The notes below the pieces were generated by a model. It was not told the DNA's origin. It made no database searches and saw only the letters and a program-made list of their open reading frames with translations. The translations under genes and the position numbers were made by a program. Below are positions 60,792 to 64,000 of a DNA stretch of 64,000 bases, piece after piece. The stretch spans positions 1-64,000 of the forward strand of contig NZ_BORW01000004.1 in the NCBI RefSeq assembly GCF_018333375.1. Reading direction: 5' to 3'. The stretch's first letter is position 1; each line of letters begins with the position of its first letter. This stretch comes from Paenibacillus cookii (GTDB taxonomy: Bacteria > Bacillota > Bacilli > Paenibacillales > Paenibacillaceae).

Positions 60792-61682
60792 TTATTCAGC
60801 GATGCTTGCTTGCCGAACCATTTGTTTCTGTTTGATTTTGCGCAGAACCACGCCGTGCGAAGGCGAAAAGAGCAGAGCAATCAAAAAGATTCCGCCCGCG
60901 ATGCTGATCATGCTGCCTGCGATCGAAGCATCCAGCATGCTTGCCGCAAAATAGCCGATGACGGAGCTGGCGCAGCCGATCAGAACGCTGTATACGATCA
61001 TGCGTCCCAGCTTTTCCGTCAGCAGATATGCCGTGGCCGGCGGCACGACCAGCATGCCGACGACCAAAATGGCGCCGACGCTTTCGAAGGAAGCGACGGT
61101 GCTGACGGAGACGAGCCCCATGAGCAAATAATGGAACAAGGCGACCGGAATGCCGACGGCCGCGGCCATGGCGGGGTCGAACGAACAGATTTTGAACTGC
61201 TTGTAAAAGGCCGCGATCAGGACGACGGAGAGGAGCAGCGCCAGACCGACGCCCCATACCGCCTTGGGCCCGATGTCGACGCCGGCGATCTGGAGCGTGT
61301 TCCATGGGACGTAGGCGATTTCGCCGTAAAGCACGCAGTCGAGATCGAGGTCGATATCCCGCGTGTACATACTAACGAGGACGACTCCAGCCGCGAACAG
61401 GGCGGTAAACACCACGCCGATCGATGCGTCGGACGGAACGCCGCTTTGGTGAAACCATTGGATGAGAAATACCGCGAGCAAACCGATGGCCGCGGCGCCA
61501 AGCAGCATGAGGAGCGAATCCCTCGAACCGCCGATCAGGAAGGCGATGACGATCCCCGGCAGCACGGCGTGGCTGATCGCATCCCCGATCATCGCCATCT
61601 TGCGGAGCACGAGAAAGCAGCCGACGATGCTGCACGCACTGGCGACAAGCGCGCCGGTTAAAACGATCCAAAACGTACTCAT
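60792..61682 (-). CDS. mntD: Manganese/zinc-type metal ABC transporter permease
   Basis: Second membrane subunit of a cluster A-I metal importer (ABC-3 family), about eight TM segments in 296 residues. Family stretches are LRKMAMIGDAISHAVLPGIV, FTALFAAGVVLVS and VGAILVVGMLVVPPATAYLL. I start at the minus-strand ATG 61682, which overlaps the previous stop by ATGA and has AGGAGG upstream; the frame is open to 61949 inside the neighbour, but that extension is not membrane-like. Order and sequence match B. subtilis mntD. Confidence 0.85.
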   Translation of the reverse strand: MSTFWIVLTGALVASACSIVGCFLVLRKMAMIGDAISHAVLPGIVIAFLIGGSRDSLLMLLGAAAIGLLAVFLIQWFHQSGVPSDASIGVVFTALFAAGVVLVSMYTRDIDLDLDCVLYGEIAYVPWNTLQIAGVDIGPKAVWGVGLALLLSVVLIAAFYKQFKICSFDPAMAAAVGIPVALFHYLLMGLVSVSTVASFESVGAILVVGMLVVPPATAYLLTEKLGRMIVYSVLIGCASSVIGYFAASMLDASIAGSMISIAGGIFLIALLFSPSHGVVLRKIKQKQMVRQASIAE

Positions 61683-62614
61683 ACGGCGCGATTCCTCCTT
61701 TCGCCCGAAACCTCGGCCTGCTCGCGTCGGACCTGGGTGCGAACGGACGCCCGCAGCAGCAGTTTGGAAATCACGCCCCGCCGCGGCGCCGCCGCAACGG
61801 ATAATGCGAAGACGGCGGTAGCGACGAGAACCGTTAACGGCCCCGTAGGCAAATTGTTGCCGCTGGCGCTGATGAAGGTACCGATCAGTCCGCTTAATGC
61901 TCCGAACAACCCGGCTAACACGACCATCATCCCGAGTTTTTCCGTCCAATACCTGGCCGAGACGGCAGGGGTAATCAGAAGGGCGGACATGAGCACGACC
62001 CCGACCGCCTGGATGCCGACGACGACCGCCACCACGATCAAAAACATGATCAGCTGATCCATGAACGCCACGGGGTACCCGATGCCGCGGGCAAATCCGG
62101 GATCGAAGCTGAGCAGCTTGAACTCTTTAAACAGCAGGCTGCATACGGTGACCAGAACGAGGGAGATCGCGGCCATGATCATCACGTCGGAGAGCATCAT
62201 GGAGGCGGCCTGACCGAACAGAAATTTGTCGAGCCCGCTCTGGTTACCGTTGCCCGAATGCTGGATCCGGGTCAGCAGGACGATGCCGATGCCAAAAAAC
62301 ACGGTGAGGACGATCGCAAGCGCCGCGTCCTGCTTCACTCGGCTGTTGCGCGTAATAAAGCCGATGCCAAAGGTGGCGATGACGCCCGCCACGGCGGCGC
62401 CGAGCAGGAAAAGCCCGATGGATTTCGATCCGCTAAGCATAAAGGCGATGCAGACGCCGGGAAGGGCGGCATGCGACAAGGCATCCCCCATTAACGATTG
62501 CTTGCGCAAATAGGCGAAGCTGCCGATCACGCCGCTGCTTAACCCGAGGAGCATGGAGCCGAAAAGAATCCACTGAACGTTCGGGTCAAGCCAAATGTAT
62601 AGAGCCGTCGACAT
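61679..62614 (-). CDS. mntC: Manganese/zinc-type metal ABC transporter permease
   Basis: First ABC-3 membrane subunit, 311 residues, about eight TM segments. LRKQSLMGDALSHAALPGVCIAF and GVVLMSALLITPAVSARYW are the family hallmarks. It overlaps the ATPase gene by 29 bases and the next permease by 4, so the transporter is translated as a block. The basic C-terminal tail (RTQVRREQAEVSGERRNR) is cytoplasmic. Confidence 0.86.
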   Translation of the reverse strand: MSTALYIWLDPNVQWILFGSMLLGLSSGVIGSFAYLRKQSLMGDALSHAALPGVCIAFMLSGSKSIGLFLLGAAVAGVIATFGIGFITRNSRVKQDAALAIVLTVFFGIGIVLLTRIQHSGNGNQSGLDKFLFGQAASMMLSDVMIMAAISLVLVTVCSLLFKEFKLLSFDPGFARGIGYPVAFMDQLIMFLIVVAVVVGIQAVGVVLMSALLITPAVSARYWTEKLGMMVVLAGLFGALSGLIGTFISASGNNLPTGPLTVLVATAVFALSVAAAPRRGVISKLLLRASVRTQVRREQAEVSGERRNRAV

Positions 62615-63383
62615 CGGATGACCTCCCGTTTACGATCAGCGCGGACGGGCTCTCCCGGTCCAGCATCGTTAATCTTCCACCGTAGGTTTCCTGCAGCTTT
62701 TGGGCCGTGAACGTCGGTTCCGTCGGTCCGAAAGCGACAAGCCGCACGTTAAGCAGCATGACCCAATCGAAATATTCCTTGACGGTGGCCAAATCGTGAT
62801 GCACGACAAGCACCGTTTTTCCTTGCGTTTTCAGTTCGTTAAGGAGCGTAATGATCGCTTTTTCGGTAGCCGCGTCGACCCCGACGAAAGGTTCATCCAT
62901 AACATACAGCGTGGCATCCTGGGCAAGCGCCCTGGCCAAAAATATCCGCTGCTGCTGCCCGCCGGAAAGCTGGCTGATCTGCCGGCCGGCGTAATCGGCC
63001 ATGCCGACTTTTGCCAGGCATTCCAAGGCCAGCTTCTTCTCGGCGCTGCCGGGACGTTTGATCCAGCCCAGATGCCCGTACCTGCCCATCATGACGACAT
63101 CCAGGGCATTGGTCGGAAAATCCCAATCGACCGATTCTCTTTGCGGGACGTAGCCGACAAGCTTGCGCTGCTTCGCGTACGGCTTTCCGTAAATCGTTAC
63201 TTCGCCGTGCAGGCGGGGGATGAGGCCGAGTGCCGCCTTGATCAAGGTCGACTTGCCCGCTCCGTTCGGGCCGACGATGCCGATCAGATTTCCTTCCGGG
63301 ACCTCGAACGTGATATCGCGCAGCACGGGTTTCTTCTGATAAGCGACGGACAATCCGTGAATCGACAATGGGCTTTTATGCAT
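62586..63383 (-). CDS. mntB: Manganese/zinc-type metal ABC transporter ATP-binding protein
   Basis: ATPase subunit: Walker A GPNGAGKSTL (~residue 38), Q-loop VPQRESVDWDFPTNALDVVMMGRYG (the WDFP block is typical of Mn/Zn systems), signature LSGGQQQR, Walker B LYVMDEPFVGVD, switch VVHHDLATV. I start at the minus-strand ATG 63383, 8 bases from GGAG; ATG 63389 is too close to that site. It follows the binding-protein gene by 15 bases. Confidence 0.88.
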   Translation of the reverse strand: MHKSPLSIHGLSVAYQKKPVLRDITFEVPEGNLIGIVGPNGAGKSTLIKAALGLIPRLHGEVTIYGKPYAKQRKLVGYVPQRESVDWDFPTNALDVVMMGRYGHLGWIKRPGSAEKKLALECLAKVGMADYAGRQISQLSGGQQQRIFLARALAQDATLYVMDEPFVGVDAATEKAIITLLNELKTQGKTVLVVHHDLATVKEYFDWVMLLNVRLVAFGPTEPTFTAQKLQETYGGRLTMLDRESPSALIVNGRSSDVDGSIHLA

Positions 63384-63398
63384 GCTCATGGCTCCTTT

Positions 63399-64000
63399 CT
63401 ATTTCAACGCTTCCACGATCGTATCGACGTTATGGCGGATCATGCCGATATACGTGCCCTCAGGGGTTCCTTCTTCGCCCATCGCGTCGGAGAACAGTTC
63501 GCCGCCGATGGCAAGCGGGTGGCCTTTTTCCTTGGCGCCTTGAATGACGGCATCGATCGCTTTCCGGGGAACGCTGGATTCGATGAACACCGCTTTGATG
63601 TGGTGCTCAATCAGGTAATCCCGCAAATCGGTCACGTCTTTCGTGCCGGCCTCGGAGGCCGTGCTGATGCCCTGAAGCCCCATGACCTTCATCCCGTAAG
63701 CGTCGCCGAAGTAACCGAAGGCGTCATGCGCCGTCACGAGCACGCGGCTTTGTTTTGGAATCGATTCGATTTTTTCCGCTGTTTCCTCATGGAGCCGCTG
63801 CAGCTCCTGCAGGTAGGTTTCGGCGTTTTTGCGGTAATCATCGGCATGTGCCGGGTCATGTTCGGCGAGCGTATCCCTGACGGTTTCGGCCGCTTTCATC
63901 CAAAGCTTCACATGAAACCAGATATGCGGGTCGTATTCGGTATCCATGCCGTTTTCGGCGCCGGTTCGGAGCATGGAACGGTCGATTCGGTCCGATACCG
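63399..64000 (-). CDS. mntA: Manganese-binding lipoprotein, 5' end outside the window
   Basis: C-terminal ~200 residues of a cluster A-I (TroA/PsaA/MntA) solute-binding protein. Metal-ligand regions visible are YDPHIWF (His), VTAHDAFGYFGDAYG (His) and AVFIESSVP (Glu); the last ligand Asp lies in ELFSDAMG. The ending GGELFSDAMGEEGTPEGTYIGMIRHNVDTI closely recalls B. subtilis MntA, favouring manganese over zinc. The frame runs uninterrupted to the window edge, so the internal ATG at 63974 is not the start. Confidence 0.88.
   Translation of the reverse strand, partial: VSDRIDRSMLRTGAENGMDTEYDPHIWFHVKLWMKAAETVRDTLAEHDPAHADDYRKNAETYLQELQRLHEETAEKIESIPKQSRVLVTAHDAFGYFGDAYGMKVMGLQGISTASEAGTKDVTDLRDYLIEHHIKAVFIESSVPRKAIDAVIQGAKEKGHPLAIGGELFSDAMGEEGTPEGTYIGMIRHNVDTIVEALK

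Noticed and set aside
60681..61661. 326-residue plus-strand open frame across the mntD region
   Set aside because: Antisense to a clear ABC-3 permease; its Asp/Gln/Arg/His-rich sequence is typical of the shadow of a hydrophobic gene.
1..64000. CRISPR arrays, tRNA or rRNA genes, prophage structural genes
   Set aside because: No spaced direct repeats, tRNA cloverleafs or rRNA segments were recognised by eye, and no phage structural proteins occur among the translated frames.

Overview
The window looks like a chromosomal segment of a Paenibacillaceae-type Firmicute (Paenibacillus or a close relative). Supporting signs are GGAGG-type ribosome binding sites with frequent TTG/GTG starts, a bacillithiol gene pair (yojF-bshB2), adjacent parE-parC, a copper-amine-oxidase 'stalk' domain protein, and two RRNPP peptide receptors of the kind numerous in Paenibacillus. 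Most genes are intact and densely packed. The species cannot be fixed from the sequence alone.

Layout. 1-135: several consecutive hairpins that may be the right end of an IS200/IS605 (TnpB) element cut by the window edge. 0.3-10.9 kb: SGNH hydrolase, ABC exporter pair, topoisomerase IV (parE, parC), a MarR regulator with a niacin-type transporter, and yojF-bshB2. 11-16 kb: methyltransferase, HAD phosphatase, minus-strand RluA-type pseudouridine synthase with a methyltransferase, an hpaB-type monooxygenase broken by two single-base shifts, and an unlisted 28-residue holin-like micro-protein. 16.4-21.6 kb: a sugar ABC importer operon with an isomerase and an oxidoreductase. 21.9-23.4 kb: a MetE-like protein and a small membrane protein. 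23.8-36.0 kb: a cell-wall recycling locus (murR, murQ, ABC importer, anmK, GNAT, PIG-L homologue, namZ, nagZ, BadF-type kinase). 36.2-39.8 kb: AraC/GyrI regulator, stalk-domain protein, nucleotidyltransferase.

40.1-48.1 kb holds the strongest candidate for an uncharacterised system. It is a tight five-gene operon: SWIM zinc finger, HEAT-like protein, MoxR AAA+ ATPase, a large protein with paired G-x-x-H motifs (DUF5682-like), and a VWA protein. After a spermidine-synthase-like gene and an unknown two-TM protein comes 51.5-60.7 kb, an accessory-looking stretch bounded by two minus-strand RRNPP (AloR-like) receptors. One receptor has an unlisted 38-residue secreted propeptide abutting its stop codon. 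Between them lie an SMI1/KNR4 protein, a short UvrC-like GIY-YIG protein, an XRE protein, an RlaP/YcgL-type nucleotidyltransferase, and a divergent WYL-regulator/UvrA-like pair. The right edge (60.8-64 kb) is a minus-strand manganese ABC transporter (mntABCD order), with the binding protein running off the window.

Functional logic. In the 24-36 kb locus, MurR probably senses MurNAc-6-P. The ABC importer would bring in cell-wall saccharides. NamZ and NagZ, which show no export signal here, would split them inside the cell. AnmK and the BadF kinase would phosphorylate the products, and MurQ would convert MurNAc-6-P to GlcNAc-6-P. That would be a PTS-independent version of the Bacillus MurQRP-NagZ-NamZ pathway. 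All functions are read from sequence motifs and family knowledge; no searches were run.
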